In this document: positions 39,396-58,449 of the stretch, piece after piece
Numbering within the stretch: position 1 is the first letter of the stretch
Layout: every line of letters starts with the position of its first letter
NCBI GenBank assembly: GCA_023525715.1
Contig: CM042012.1
Location: forward strand, 45,361,441-45,425,440
Source: Cichorium intybus
Lineage: Eukaryota > Streptophyta > Magnoliopsida > Asterales > Asteraceae
Reading direction: 5' to 3'
DNA length: 64,000 nucleotides
The notes under the pieces: generated by a model
The model's database searches: none
Seen by the model: the letters and a program-made list of their open reading frames with translations, nothing else
Told to the model about the DNA's origin: nothing
Position numbers and translations under genes: made by a program

Positions 39396-39830
39396 GAAGA
39401 TATAGAGTCACTACTTGTACGGAGTAAACCTCTAAACCTTTATCGACCACAAGAGTTTGTAACATGTTTTTTACCAAAAAGGATTTAAACTTTAAGACAA
39501 CAGAATTATGTTCCATGATACATATGTACAAAAAGAACAATAAACATTGTGATAACCAGAGGTGGTCATTGAAGATATCTCTAAATATTTGTTAGCCATA
39601 AAAACTTGAAACACGTTGTTGACCAAAAGGATTTAAAATTTAAGACAATAGTGTTATGTTGCATCACACATATGTGCCAAAAAAGAATAAATAAAAACCT
39701 CAAATTCCATTACAGCAATTAGTGGTGGTTGTATTCGACTTAAAGATATAAAGTCACTACGTGTATTGGATAAACTCCAAATCTTTATTGGTCACAAGAG
39801 CTTGAATATGTTCGATAAAAAACAAGCCCA
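39396..39830. repeat. 173-bp tandem repeat, about 2.5 diverged units
   Basis: Units start at about 39396, 39571 and 39742. Shared landmarks are GAAGATAT, AAAGTCACTAC.TGTA, ACCAAAAAGGATTTAAA, TTAAGACAA and CACATATGTGCC. Divergence is substantial, with indels. The unit length is in the nucleosome-sized satellite range. Confidence 0.7.
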
Positions 39831-40394
39831 AAAATAAAAACGAACCAAAAAGAAAAAACTCAATGAGTAGCAGTGATGCGATGGGGTTTATTAAAGATAT
39901 GGGTGATTTTTTAAGAACGAAAAACCTACAAAACCAGCAATAGGTAAAGGGTTTAATGAATTTGAAGTACACTTTATACCACTTTAGACATCTTCGGCAT
40001 GTTTTCTACTTAATTAGTTAATCTTTTGTTCAACGGTACCTAACTCTTATAAGAATGAGGTAAATAGAAGGTAAAATGTAGATAATCAAGCATCTATCCA
40101 AAAGTAATGAGACTTTTGCATTAATAACCTACAACATAAGGAAAACACGAGCCCGCTTTGAATCATCTCCAACATATGAAATGTTAACTCATTATAAAGA
40201 TTAAACATTGACGTATAACTAGAGAAACATTTACTAGTAATAGGACTAAAAACAAATATGAGACAATAGTAACATGTAAATAATATATGTGATGCATAAT
40301 GTCCCCAAGCATATCGAATGGATCCGATGTAGCAAAGAAAACTCTGCCCAATATAGGTTTGCGATACACTGGCATAATACTCTACGATAGAGGG
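39831..40394. other. Intergenic, no gene recognised
   Basis: AT-rich sequence between the tandem array and the solo LTR. Nothing recognisable. Confidence 0.4.
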
Positions 40395-40399
40395 CGGAC

Positions 40400-43300
40400 T
40401 GTAACATCTGTGTTTTGGGCCTAACCGAATTAGGGTAATTTGGTTAAATAAAATTCTTGAAATTTAAAAATGAATTCAGAAGCCTTTATTTAGCATAAAA
40501 GAATAAATGATTTTCTAAAAATTAGAATGTTTCATAAGGCGTTGCTGCAATATACAAATGTTCAAAGCGTTAATATTTTCCTCAAATAAGAATTTATACA
40601 CTTATTTCTCATATTACCATTTCCATTATTTATATTATATTAGATGGGCAAATTGGTAATTTGTCAGATAAGAAATTGCTACTTTGACAATAAGTTTCAT
40701 GATTATAACAATGATGACATAATTATATGTGGTGAATTCAATTGTATAAACTTTCAATAATTTTAACTAGCATCACTTTGATAACTTAAAGTATATGTGG
40801 TATATGTATAGGATATTGTATAATCGGAATGGTATTTTAGTAATTTTTCTTATAAGATCAATGACAATCAATGAGAGGGGTATTATGGTAAACTTAGCAT
40901 CATGTGACAATTTGTTCTTAAAGAAAGGTTCATTTTTGTAATTTCAAGTTGTAAGTTGGGGACTTATTGGTAATTTCACAAGAAGAGGACAAGAGATTTG
41001 ATTTAGCTCATGCTGATGGTGGTGCATTTAGCTGGAACGTCTCCAACATTTCAGGGAATAGAGAGAGAGACTGTTAGAGAGGGAGAGAAAGAGCTGGTGG
41101 GGGATGCACAATCACCATTTCTGGTGACAGATGTTGCAGAAGGGAGCTTGAGAAAGAGGAGCGAGATCGATGGTGAGGGTTGCGTGAATGGCGGGGAAGA
41201 ACCCACCCCCCTCCCCATTGCTTGGTTGCTGAGAAGAATAATAATGGAGCATCGCCTTTGGGATGGAACCGATGAACAACCCCGATAAATGACTGAGTAT
41301 GGAAGGAACAAATTCACAGAGGGAAAACAGAGGATCGATGGTGGTGTGAGTGGTGAGTAATGATGAAGAAACGACGATGGTTGGGTGCGGCGGTGGTTTT
41401 TCCCGGTACCTGGTAGATCAGCGGGTGTGAGGAAAACGGTCACGAGGACTCAACCCTCTGTGGGTGGCGGCAGATGGGTGGTACACGGCGGAGGGACATG
41501 GCGGGATCACCTTCGCCAGATCAGATGGAGGAGCTACGGTTTCCGGAGCCATTGGAAGCGATGGGGTCGAAGTCTGAACCGGCGTTCGCTGCCTCTGGGA
41601 GAATGATGGGTTGGGAAGAGATGGAGAATAAGAGAGTGACCTCCGAAGGTGGTGAAGTCGACGATGAAGGTGGGTTTGAACCCACTGAGTTCACTTTTCC
41701 TCCGGTATTGGTTTGATTGCGTTGCTTGAGGGGCATCATCGGGTGGGGAGAAGCGTAGCTTGATGTCGTGACTGGTCCACCATCGCCGGAGATAAAAAGG
41801 GTTAGAGGAGTGTTTACCGTCGGAAAGAACTGGTATCGGTGGAGATGATGGTAGCCGGCTGGATCGAGCCTGGAGGTATACATCTTTGACTTGTTGACTT
41901 TCACATTAGGTTTTATTTACGTAGCATTTGTTGGATCATATCAACTGATGGGCTAAGTGATTGGACTGTATTCTCTTATAAGGCTTGAAATTGGACTTAT
42001 TCTCTTGGGTTTGTCTAACCGATGGCCTAACAAAAGGGATTTCAATATTTTATTTAATTAATCAATTAATTATTTAAGATATAAGCTTATTAGATTAAAT
42101 TCCATTTAAATCCATTAATAGAAATAATACGGATTTTAATATGAGTTTAAGTCACAAAATATATATATATATATATATATAAAAGGAAAATGCATTCTTT
42201 GATATATATGTGGCTTTTTTGGGAAGATGCATTGTCTAATGAAAGAGATAATATATACAATGATTATTTAAGTATTGCGAGTCGTTTAAGATAAATTATA
42301 GACTAGACGATCAAACTTAGCCCTCGTATAGACATAAGTTCAATTATGCGATGAGATTTTAGTCAAGTCGGAATAAAGACAATGCATCTAGATCGCGTAT
42401 TTATCTTTTATACGTTGGATCATAGGAAATGGAAGAAAAAGAAGATGAAGATTAGGACTTGATATTTTCCAGACACGACGAGATTATACGGATTACTGTT
42501 GACTTTTCAGTCAACACTGAGGTGAGTTTACCGGGAGTACACATCCCTTCTATTATCTTTTGTGTGTGTTATCAATTATTTTCATGCATGCTTTTATGTG
42601 CTAATTGTTATATGAGTACTATGTGTGCATTGCATGAAATGAGTCATTTTAAAAATGTTTTGAAACAAAGACGATGATGTTGTTTTTGAAAGACGTTTTG
42701 AGCATCCTATTGTGCATTGCATTTCATATAGAATGGGATCGACCTGTAAACCTTATGATGACCATAAAGATGATGGGCTAAAATAGCTACCTTGATGACG
42801 ATTATTCCACATAGAGGGTTAAGATGGGCCCTGAAACAATGTTTGTGGAATCGTTCCCGACATTAGGGAACTGCATGAGGGAGTTGCTAACCCTCATGGG
42901 GCTAGTGTGATGGCCACTAGTCCTAGTTTTGCCTATACGGGGATCGAGTGACATGCTTTGTGCGTGTCATTTGTGAACTTAGGTAGGTGCCATTGTGGTG
43001 AGTCGGACGTTTATGAGATGGACATGGGTTTGGGATAGTCGCATCATGCATTGCATTTGCATATCATAACTATCTATTTTGAGTAAAACCTTATGATGTT
43101 TTAAACAACCTTTGAGTGTGTCAAAACTATTTTTGGAGGTTTGTCCCGTGTGCGACAATTCACTGCCTGCTCTGAATGGGTCAACCTCGGGTAAACTCAC
43201 TAGACATTTCAATTGCCTAACTTATTTTGATGTGTACTCAGGTTGAGGAGTTTAGGAGACTTAGTGAAGCTCGTTGTTTAGAAGGCTACAGATTGTGTGG

Positions 43301-43583
43301 TTTCATTTGAACTGTGTAATGGTATTTGAATTGTAACAATCTCGCTACTTCATAAACTAAAATGTTTTATCTAAAGTGGGACCAAATGATTTTTCCGCAA
43401 CTTAAACTCTAAAACAAGTTTTTAACGAAACCCCAATGTGTTTTAAAACAATATTTGAACTTAAATTATCCATTTAGAAAAACCTTGAAATTTAAAGTTT
43501 CACAAGGACGATTTTTGAACAACGAGGATAAATCTCGGGTTAAAATGATGTTTTTATGAAAAGCCTTAAGCGAGGGTGTTTCA
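40400..43583 (+). mobile_element. Gypsy-like solo LTR, 3.2 kb
   Basis: TG...CA ends (TGTAACATCTGTG and GAGGGTGTTTCA) flanked by a perfect 5-bp target duplication CGGAC at 40395-40399 and 43584-43588. There is no second copy of the terminus inside and no gag/pol domain, so this is one long LTR left by recombination. Like the 16405 LTR it has a GC-rich central region (41000-41900) and a GAGGTGAGTTTACC motif (about 42520). The frames over the GC-rich part are not convincing genes. Confidence 0.8.
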
Positions 43584-43877
43584 CGGACCGGTGCGGTTTT
43601 CAATTTGAGGACCACAGTTTTCCAGTTTAGGGCTAATATTTGCAAGCTTGGAGCTACTATTTTTAAGTTGAGGGCTACAGTTATCCAGTGGAGTGCTCTG
43701 ATTACGGTCCGATCAGTTAATAGTACACCGCAAAAATGGGTCGTCTTGATCCTTTTATGTATAGCTTTTTGTTGCGGTTATAAAGATTATTAGTGTTTTG
43801 TTGTATGTTCTTAATTATTAATTTCTTTTACATAACAAGGAGTAGTTTAGGAGTAGGAGTATGATAGATTTGCCGTT

Positions 43878-43880
<3 letters not shown>

Positions 43881-43921
<41 letters not shown>
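43881..43921. repeat. (TA)n tract left of the SINE
   Basis: Short TA run whose right edge is within about ten bases of the SINE start. Confidence 0.95.
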
Positions 43922-43922
<1 letters not shown>

Positions 43923-43929
43923 CACACAA

Positions 43930-44276
43930 CATGGTGGTCGTGGCGGGTAAGGCACGTGCCTCGCTTAGGCGAGGTCGCGGGTTCGAGCCTTGCTGCGTGC
44001 AATGGTTGCAAAAGATATTACGCACCATTGTAGCCTCTGTGCTAGCTATGTTCGGGTGTACCCGGGGCTGGTTTCCCCCCAGCCAGTTGCCTGCAGGGCG
44101 TCGTTACGGGGTCGGCGTGTGCTATGCACCAGGGTTTGCTGCTGCGTTAGTGGGTCTAGTCTCTGTGCAGGTTCCTTGGAGAAGGCGAAGACTACGAAGA
44201 ACTGTAGAATAGCTGATGTACCTAGAGTAGCCTGTAGTATATTACGATTCATGTAGTAGATTCATCCCTAACTTGC

Positions 44277-44287
<11 letters not shown>
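43930..44287 (+). mobile_element. tRNA-derived SINE
   Basis: The head resembles a tRNA with internal RNA polymerase III promoter boxes: A box TGGCGGGTAAGG (43941-43952) and B box GGTTCGAGCC (43980-43989), spaced as in a tRNA gene. A tRNA-unrelated body of about 290 bp follows, including GTACCCGGGGCTGGTTTCCC, and the element ends in a short A tract (AACTTGC then A9). Its GC content contrasts sharply with the surroundings. Both flanks are (TA)n, so no target duplication is visible. Its 3' end does not resemble that of the LINE at 8460, so that LINE need not be its partner. Confidence 0.85.

Positions 44288-44368
<81 letters not shown>
44288..44368. repeat. (TA)n-(GT)n tract
   Basis: (TA)n to 44348, then (GT)n to 44368, directly after the SINE tail. 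Confidence 0.95.
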
Positions 44369-48672
<4,304 letters not shown>

Positions 48673-48761
48673 AACATTTAAGAACCAAACACATCATTAT
48701 AAAACGGATGAATCAAAACAAACAAAAAACAAGTCATATCGATTAAAAAAACCTACTTATC

Positions 48762-49091
48762 TTACCTAAACATAAGAAATTCATTTAATGTTTCAACTTG
48801 GTTTCCCATCAACATCCGGATTTGTTACATCTGATAATAAATATCCTTCATGGAATCGATTTCTTTATTGATTGATTCGAGATGTTGTGTGTAGTATTGT
48901 ATTGGAAAGTAGGGTTTCAATTCTTCTTGATTCCCCAACATGTAAGATTTAACAGTCGCACGTGATTCCATGTGGCACCGTAAGGACATCATCTGGATCT
49001 TGGCATCGTAGATCATATTCCGTTTGCTCTTCTCGTATCTTCTTGCATAGGCACAAACTTGATGAGTCATGTCTTGATTATCTTGGTTCAT
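48762..49091 (-). pseudogene. Small helical protein gene P1, copy 1 (one nonsense codon)
   Basis: A 110-codon frame from ATG 49091 to TAA 48762, with one in-frame TAA at 48825-48827 (codon 89). It is exactly as long as copy 2 (51591-51920), and the two proteins are about half identical by eye (VCAYARRYEKSK against VRVYAREYAKHK; MMSLRCHMES against MMSLRCHIES; QYYTQHLESINKEI against NYYNQHLESIYKEI). At codon 89 copy 2 has Glu. The product looks soluble, helical and charged, with no signal peptide. I do not recognise the family. A TATA-like ATATAAATAG lies about 115 bp upstream on the minus strand. The terminal AGGTAAG could also act as a 5' splice site. Confidence 0.6.
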
Positions 49092-49617
49092 TGAAAGTGA
49101 AAGGTTTGAATATGAAAGGTTGCAGATAAGAATGTTTATGATGGAGATAATTTCAATATCGGGAAGAAATTTGATAATCGTATCTATGATTCTAATTTGG
49201 AGTCTATTTATATTACTAAAAAGGAATGTATAAAGTCAGTGAATTAAAAAAGTATACATCACTAAAATTCGATAACGTATCAACTATCTTTAATAAAGTA
49301 TTTAATGCTAACGACCAAAACTACGCCAAATAAAAGCATTGTAATGATTACGAGAAATAGATTACGGCTAAGAAGGTCAGCAGGTGGTTTAAATATCTTG
49401 TTGGTTACATAAACCATTCGTCACCCCTATCCACTAGAATAAAATAATCGGGGTTTTCGACACCATATACCTATGTATAAATATCATTAACCCTAAAATG
49501 ATTCAACACTCACATTGAATTGGAAACAATACCAGTTCTACATATACCTCTAAACGGCTGGTGTTTAACAATTGTATACGATCTATTGCACGTACAAACC
49601 TTTCAAAACCGTATCTA
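49092..49617. promoter_or_regulatory. Shared promoter region between P1 and P2, copy 1
   Basis: 526 bp between two divergent start codons. It has a TATA-like element for each direction: ATATAAATAG on the minus strand near 49205-49214 and TATAAATA on the plus strand at 49476-49483. The equivalent spacer at 51921-52432 has a similar length and similar TATA positions. Whether the two genes share control is inference. Confidence 0.5.
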
Positions 49618-49932
49618 ATGGCGTCTTCTTCATCCAAAGTTCAAGAAATCAAGTCAGACGTTTCAAGAATTGAGATTGAGGAAGAACTCAAGTACTACAA
49701 AAACCAATATGTTTGGGCAGAACAAACAAAATATATGATAGAACAAGAAATCGAAGATCAAGAAGATATAATCGAGAACATGCCTCTAATACCACCAACT
49801 GATGAAGGAAAAAAGCAAAAGGAGATTATGGAGAAAGTAACACACAGGAATTACCAAATCATAGAGTGTCTAGATGAACTGATAAAGTCATTGATGAAGA
49901 AGATTGATGAAACCAAATCTCGACTACAATAA
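49618..49932 (+). CDS. Small coiled-coil-like protein gene P2, copy 1 (intact)
   Basis: 104 residues starting MASSSSKVQEIKSDV. I chose the ATG at 49618 because the paralogue at 52433 starts with the same MASSSSKV; an upstream in-frame extension to 49561 is not conserved. The protein is highly charged and probably all helical (EEELKYYKNQYVWAEQTKYM, then EQEIEDQEDIIENMPLIPP, then a C-terminal helix NYQIIECLDELIKSLMKKID). There is no membrane segment or signal peptide, and no known domain is recognised. It lies divergent to P1. Of the four P1/P2 copies this is the only one without a visible lesion, so it may be a real host gene. Confidence 0.6.
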   Translation: MASSSSKVQEIKSDVSRIEIEEELKYYKNQYVWAEQTKYMIEQEIEDQEDIIENMPLIPPTDEGKKQKEIMEKVTHRNYQIIECLDELIKSLMKKIDETKSRLQ

Positions 49933-50195
49933 ACTTAGTAAGTAGAATTAGAAAGATTTATAGTTTTGTTATGGACTTTTGATGTTTCTTTCTGATTCAG
50001 TGTTGAACATATTATAATGATGAATATAATTTTGTGAATCCATAATTACAGACCATGTAGACCGGTAAGATGATTTAGTCATCTAAGTAGGATCTAATAC
50101 AAATTCAAAATGTGCATATATATCCCCAATATTCTCTACAAAACTATTCCATACTTATGATACATGATTTCAATTCCGTAAAAAGCTATTGTATC
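49933..50195. other. 3' flank of P2, copy 1
   Basis: AT-rich non-coding sequence leading to the solo LTR. No other feature. Confidence 0.4.
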
Positions 50196-51221
50196 TGACA
50201 CGCCTAGGTCGTCGTGCGGTCAAAAATAGTAAAAATACCTAACACACACTAGTATAGCGGTAGTCAGGGTCGATCCGCAGGAGTTTGGTGGTTAGGACAA
50301 GACGACAGTATACCAACTGTAGTGTCACGCTACAGGCAGCGGTATTGTTTCTACTTTCCCAAAAGCCAATAAAAGCAAAATACCAAACAAGTTCCAAAAC
50401 CAAATCACGCATGAACTAAACTAACCCAAATCAAATCCTAGACTAAAGTTCCTTACTGAAATCAGAAACTAAATTCAGAATCCAGAAGCAAACAATCAAT
50501 CCAATATAATCAAAACACATCCAAACATCAATAATGCAAAATAACATCAAACCGAATGATTACTTTTATAAATCCAAATCAAACATCAAACCAATATCCA
50601 AACAATCAAATCAGATCTAAACTACCAACTATTTACTACTGAAATCAGAAATTATGAATCCAAACCAACATCGAGTAATCGATGGAAATCCCAATTATGG
50701 AATACCTCGATACCGAGTTGATAAAACAAGAGAAAAACTAAATTACTAACCAAAATATTGATTCCCACTGAAAAACTGACGAAATTGTGCCTTCGGATCC
50801 CTCCTTCGCGTCCCGGGATAAGTGAAAAGTCAGACGGGACTCCGGTATTTATAGTTGTGCGAAATTAGGGTTTCCCCGTCGCGGGTATATAAATCCGCGG
50901 TGCACGTGTTGCCTTATCCCGCAATCTCGGAATTTGAAATTCAAAAACGAAGATTTTATCCGGTCGCGAGATAACGGCGCTATCTCAAGAAATAGCGGCT
51001 CTATCTCTGATAGATAGCGCCTCTATTTCTGCCAGATCCGATTTTTTGCCTTTTTGCTCCACAACTTCTCCAGAATTGCACTAAAACCCTTGCATTTACA
51101 CTAAAAACATTTCCAATCACTTTGGCACAAAAGTAAGTGATATTAGCCAATTAATAAGGATAAATTAACTAAAACACGCCTAAACAACGCCTAAAATACT
51201 TGATATTACTAGGCGTTGTCA
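50196..51221 (-). mobile_element. Solo LTR between the gene-pair copies
   Basis: A 1026 bp block with TGACACGCCTAGG at the left and CTAGGCGTTGTCA at the right (TG...CA, imperfectly inverted). Flanks GTATC and GTATA form a 4-of-5 target duplication. On the minus strand a TATA-like ACTATAAATACC occurs near 50848-50859, supporting that orientation. No coding domain or second LTR. It separates the two copies of the P1/P2 gene pair. Confidence 0.65.
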
Positions 51222-51434
51222 GTATATTGATTAAATTAATCAATTCTTCAAATACTTATGTTGATTTGAATGCCATTATAGATATAAGTAATGTATATGT
51301 TCTTATATGAAGTGTTCAACAATGTTCAATATGTTAATCCTTTAAATAATCAAAATGTCAATTCTTAGGATTATATAAGATTCCACAAAATGAATAGACA
51401 AAAATATTTATATCATAAAAAATATAAGAACATC

Positions 51435-51436
<2 letters not shown>

Positions 51437-51510
<74 letters not shown>
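51437..51510. repeat. (TA)n tract 22
   Basis: TA run about 80 bp downstream of P1 copy 2, in the same relative place as tract 21 next to P1 copy 1. Confidence 0.97.
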
Positions 51511-51512
<2 letters not shown>

Positions 51513-51590
51513 CGTCAATCCAAGAACATTAATCCTAAACATAGATTTAAAACAAGTGCATATATTTAAAAAAAAAACATAACAAATTTC

Positions 51591-51920
51591 TTACCTAAAC
51601 ATAATAAAATCATCCAATGTTTCCACTTTTGATGCCATTAGCAAACGAACCTGTTCCATCTTGTGATGAACATCCCTACAAAACTCGATTTCTTTATAGA
51701 TGGATTCAAGATGTTGGTTGTAGTAGTTGTTGGGAATGTAGGGCTTCATAGATTTTTGGGACTCCAACAGATAATTCCTAAACGTCACTCATGACTCGAT
51801 ATGGCATCGTAAAGACATCATATGCATCTTAGCTTCATAGATCAGATCAGATTTGTGCTTGGCGTACTCTCTTGCGTAAACTCGAACTTGTCTCGCAAGT
51901 GCACGTTGATCAGTGTCCAT
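51591..51920 (-). pseudogene. Small helical protein gene P1, copy 2 (one nonsense codon)
   Basis: A 110-codon frame from ATG 51920 (MDTDQRALARQVRVYAREYA) to TAA 51591, with one TGA at 51789-51791 (codon 44). Copy 1 has Arg there, so a CGA-to-TGA transition is likely. The length equals copy 1. The frame after the stop (VTFRNYLLESQKSMKPYIPN) aligns well with copy 1, so the lesion is probably recent. The final AGGTAAG matches a splice-donor consensus and is conserved in both copies, so the stop may really be an exon-intron boundary. Family unknown. Confidence 0.6.
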
Positions 51921-52432
51921 TGTTGAGGCTTAAAGATTAGGGAGAATAGTGAATTAGAAAGATAATATTTGAAGTTGGAAGATTTGACTAGAAAATGTAT
52001 CTATGAATCTTGAACAACGAGAATTTATATTTATCTATGGAATGTAAAAAGATGGAAGATATATACTAATATTTAAAAATACAATTAAATAAAGTATGAC
52101 ATATCTTAAATGACGTATTGTTTACACTAAAAAACTTCTATGACAATTCAATGTTTAGTCATGATTACGATTAAACATTTACGGCTAAGTATATCATCAG
52201 ATGGTTTAATTTAAAGGTGGTTACAAACCCGAAACGTCATCCTATCACACACCAATTAATACACACATACAAAATCATTATATATCTATGACATATTATG
52301 ATTAACCTAGAAAACTACAACTGCTACATTTACTTGCAAGGAAAACCGGAACCATAAATAGCTTTAAAAACCAAACCCTTTGACAATTCTCGATATCATA
52401 TCGAACTTCAAAAACTCCCTGACACACAATGC
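51921..52432. promoter_or_regulatory. Shared promoter region between P1 and P2, copy 2
   Basis: 512 bp between divergent starts. It has a TATA-like AAATATAAATTC on the minus strand near 52024-52036 and CATAAATAG near 52352-52360 on the plus strand. It is recognisably related to 49092-49617 (for example GATTACGATTAAACATTTACGG against GATTACGAGAAATAGATTACGG-like sequence). Confidence 0.45.
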
Positions 52433-52757
52433 ATGGCGTCTTCTTCATCAAAAGTACCAGAATTCAAATCTGAAGTTACAAAGCAAGAAATCGAAGAAGA
52501 GTTAACGTACTACGGAAAAGAATACATTTGGGCAAACCAAACAAAGGATCTTATAGAACAAGAGATCGACGATCAAGATAATCTACTAGACCACATGCCT
52601 CTAATCCCCCCCAACCGCTTATGGACAAGTGCAGAAATATGTGTTGCAGAAAATAAGACGAAGAAATTACCAACTCATAGAAGTTTTAACAGAACTAATC
52701 GATGATTTGGTGAAAAAGATGAATGAAACTGAACGTCGGCTTCAAGAAAATAAGTAA
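52433..52757 (+). pseudogene. Gene P2, copy 2 (frameshift in a C run)
   Basis: Starts MASSSSKVPEFKSEV and follows copy 1 (EEELTYYGKEYIWANQTKDL, IEQEIDDQDNLLDHMPLIPP). It then shifts frame at a run of seven C (52606-52612). In the frame one base away the homology resumes (RRNYQLIEVLTELIDDLVKK, MNETERRLQENK) to a TAA at 52755-52757. The total length is 3n+1, as expected for one extra base. The frameshift could be real or an assembly error in a homopolymer. Product and family as for copy 1. Confidence 0.65.
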
Positions 52758-53124
52758 GATGTATTTAGGATAAAATCTTTTGTTTTTGTTATGGAAGTTT
52801 GAACATGTAATCATATTCTATATTGCATATATTATACTTATATTTGGTTATAATGATACTAATTTTGTTCTAAATGTTCCGTATCATATAATATGTTATT
52901 TTCGATGTTGATTTGTATATTGAATTTGTGGATTGTTCGATACATACGATAATTGTTCATGCATGTTTGAATGTTGAATAAAGGAAAACCAACATATGAG
53001 GCAAACGTAAGAAACAGAAAAGTGACGTGTCTACATATATGTTTTATAACTAATCGGGAATTAAATGATACACTAATTCTTCAAAAAAATATCATGAAAT
53101 ATATATTCTAAACAATCATTCAAC
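52758..53124. other. Intergenic
   Basis: AT-rich sequence downstream of P2 copy 2. Nothing recognised. Confidence 0.4.
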
Positions 53125-53403
53125 CTAGAACAAACTGGAATAAATTGAATAAAATATGGAATTACCGAATTCGTTGTGTTCATTGTTATCCATTGAAAAA
53201 ACTTCTTCAGGTAGAGAATTAAAAAATGAATGTTGTGTAGAAGATGAAGGATCATGATCAAACTGATTATCGGATAATTGAATAATTTGTTCTTCGTTAA
53301 CAGTTTGAACTTCTTCACGATTTTCAACAGGAGAAAAATTGCAAGTATCATCATCTATAAACCATAACACAACAATCATATAAATAAACAAAAAATCAAA
53401 CAT
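53125..53403 (-). CDS. Hypothetical small protein, signal-peptide-like N-terminus
   Basis: A 92-codon frame starting MFDFLFIYMIVVLWFIDDDT: a hydrophobic stretch, then an acidic and polar body with NREEVQTVNEEQIIQLSDNQ. It could encode a small secreted peptide or be an exon. No family recognised. It is listed because the composition resembles the neighbouring minus-strand frame at 53504-53797; it may be a chance frame. Confidence 0.25.
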   Translation of the reverse strand: MFDFLFIYMIVVLWFIDDDTCNFSPVENREEVQTVNEEQIIQLSDNQFDHDPSSSTQHSFFNSLPEEVFSMDNNEHNEFGNSIFYSIYSSLF

Positions 53404-53503
53404 CTTTTATTGATCTTTAAATGAAGCATGAAACATCATCATTATATAAACGATGACGTCTTTAATTCATAACTCAAACGATTGAAAAAAAAAAGTTCCT
53501 AAA

Positions 53504-53797
53504 CTAGTTCATAACTTCATATACACTTCGGCTTCTCCTTATTAATGATCTTCTTGGGACAATTCCTTGAATCGTGAAAGCACCACACTTCCTAGGAGGA
53601 GGACGATGAATTGACGGTGGTAAAACATTGTTATCTTGTTCTTCATTTGCAGAATTCCCTATATAGTGAGACATGTTCTTGTTAAACAAAATGAATATGC
53701 CGATCAAAAATATGAACTTCAATATGCAGAACAAAACTACGAAATAAAGATATGAATATATAGAGAAATTAATTGATTTTGACCAAGTAAAAAACAA
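53504..53797 (-). CDS. Hypothetical small protein with hydrophobic N-terminus
   Basis: A 97-codon frame with a long hydrophobic segment (YLYFVVLFCILKFIFLIGIF), then a basic proline-containing tail (LPPSIHRPPPRKCGAFTIQG, then IVPRRSLIRRSRSVYEVMN). An internal ATG (MSHYIGNSANEEQDNN) could be the true start or follow a splice site. The tail has ordinary protein-like codon content, unlike the nearby AT-rich frames, so part of this may be a real exon. Function unknown. Confidence 0.35.
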   Translation of the reverse strand: MFFTWSKSINFSIYSYLYFVVLFCILKFIFLIGIFILFNKNMSHYIGNSANEEQDNNVLPPSIHRPPPRKCGAFTIQGIVPRRSLIRRSRSVYEVMN

Positions 53798-53903
53798 TCG
53801 AATACGTTTTCCTTAATTCATGGGATGTGATAAAAGTTTACTTAATTAACAATTACGAAAAGACCGAACTAACTTATTGTTGATCGGTAATTCAAAAAAA
53901 TTA

Positions 53904-53904
<1 letters not shown>

Positions 53905-53976
<72 letters not shown>

Positions 53977-54026
53977 GGTCAAAGATAGTTCTCATGTTCA
54001 GACAAATTATTTAGTTTTCACAAGAT

Positions 54027-54060
<34 letters not shown>
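53905..54060. repeat. Two (TA)n tracts with a short element scrap between
   Basis: (TA)n at 53905-53973 and 54030-54060 flank 56 bp (GGTCAAAGATAGTTCTCATG, then CAGACAAATTATTTAG) that resembles a degraded GTTCTCAT-type element end. Confidence 0.9.

Positions 54061-58449
<4,389 letters not shown>

Noticed and set aside
41010..41904. Overlapping frames on both strands in the 40400 LTR (92-130 codons)
   Set aside because: Frames in both strands over one GC-rich segment reflect base composition; no conserved motif seen.
43930..44015. A functional tRNA gene
   Set aside because: A and B boxes are present, but a complete cloverleaf with acceptor stem is not evident, and the unit continues into a SINE body with an A tail.
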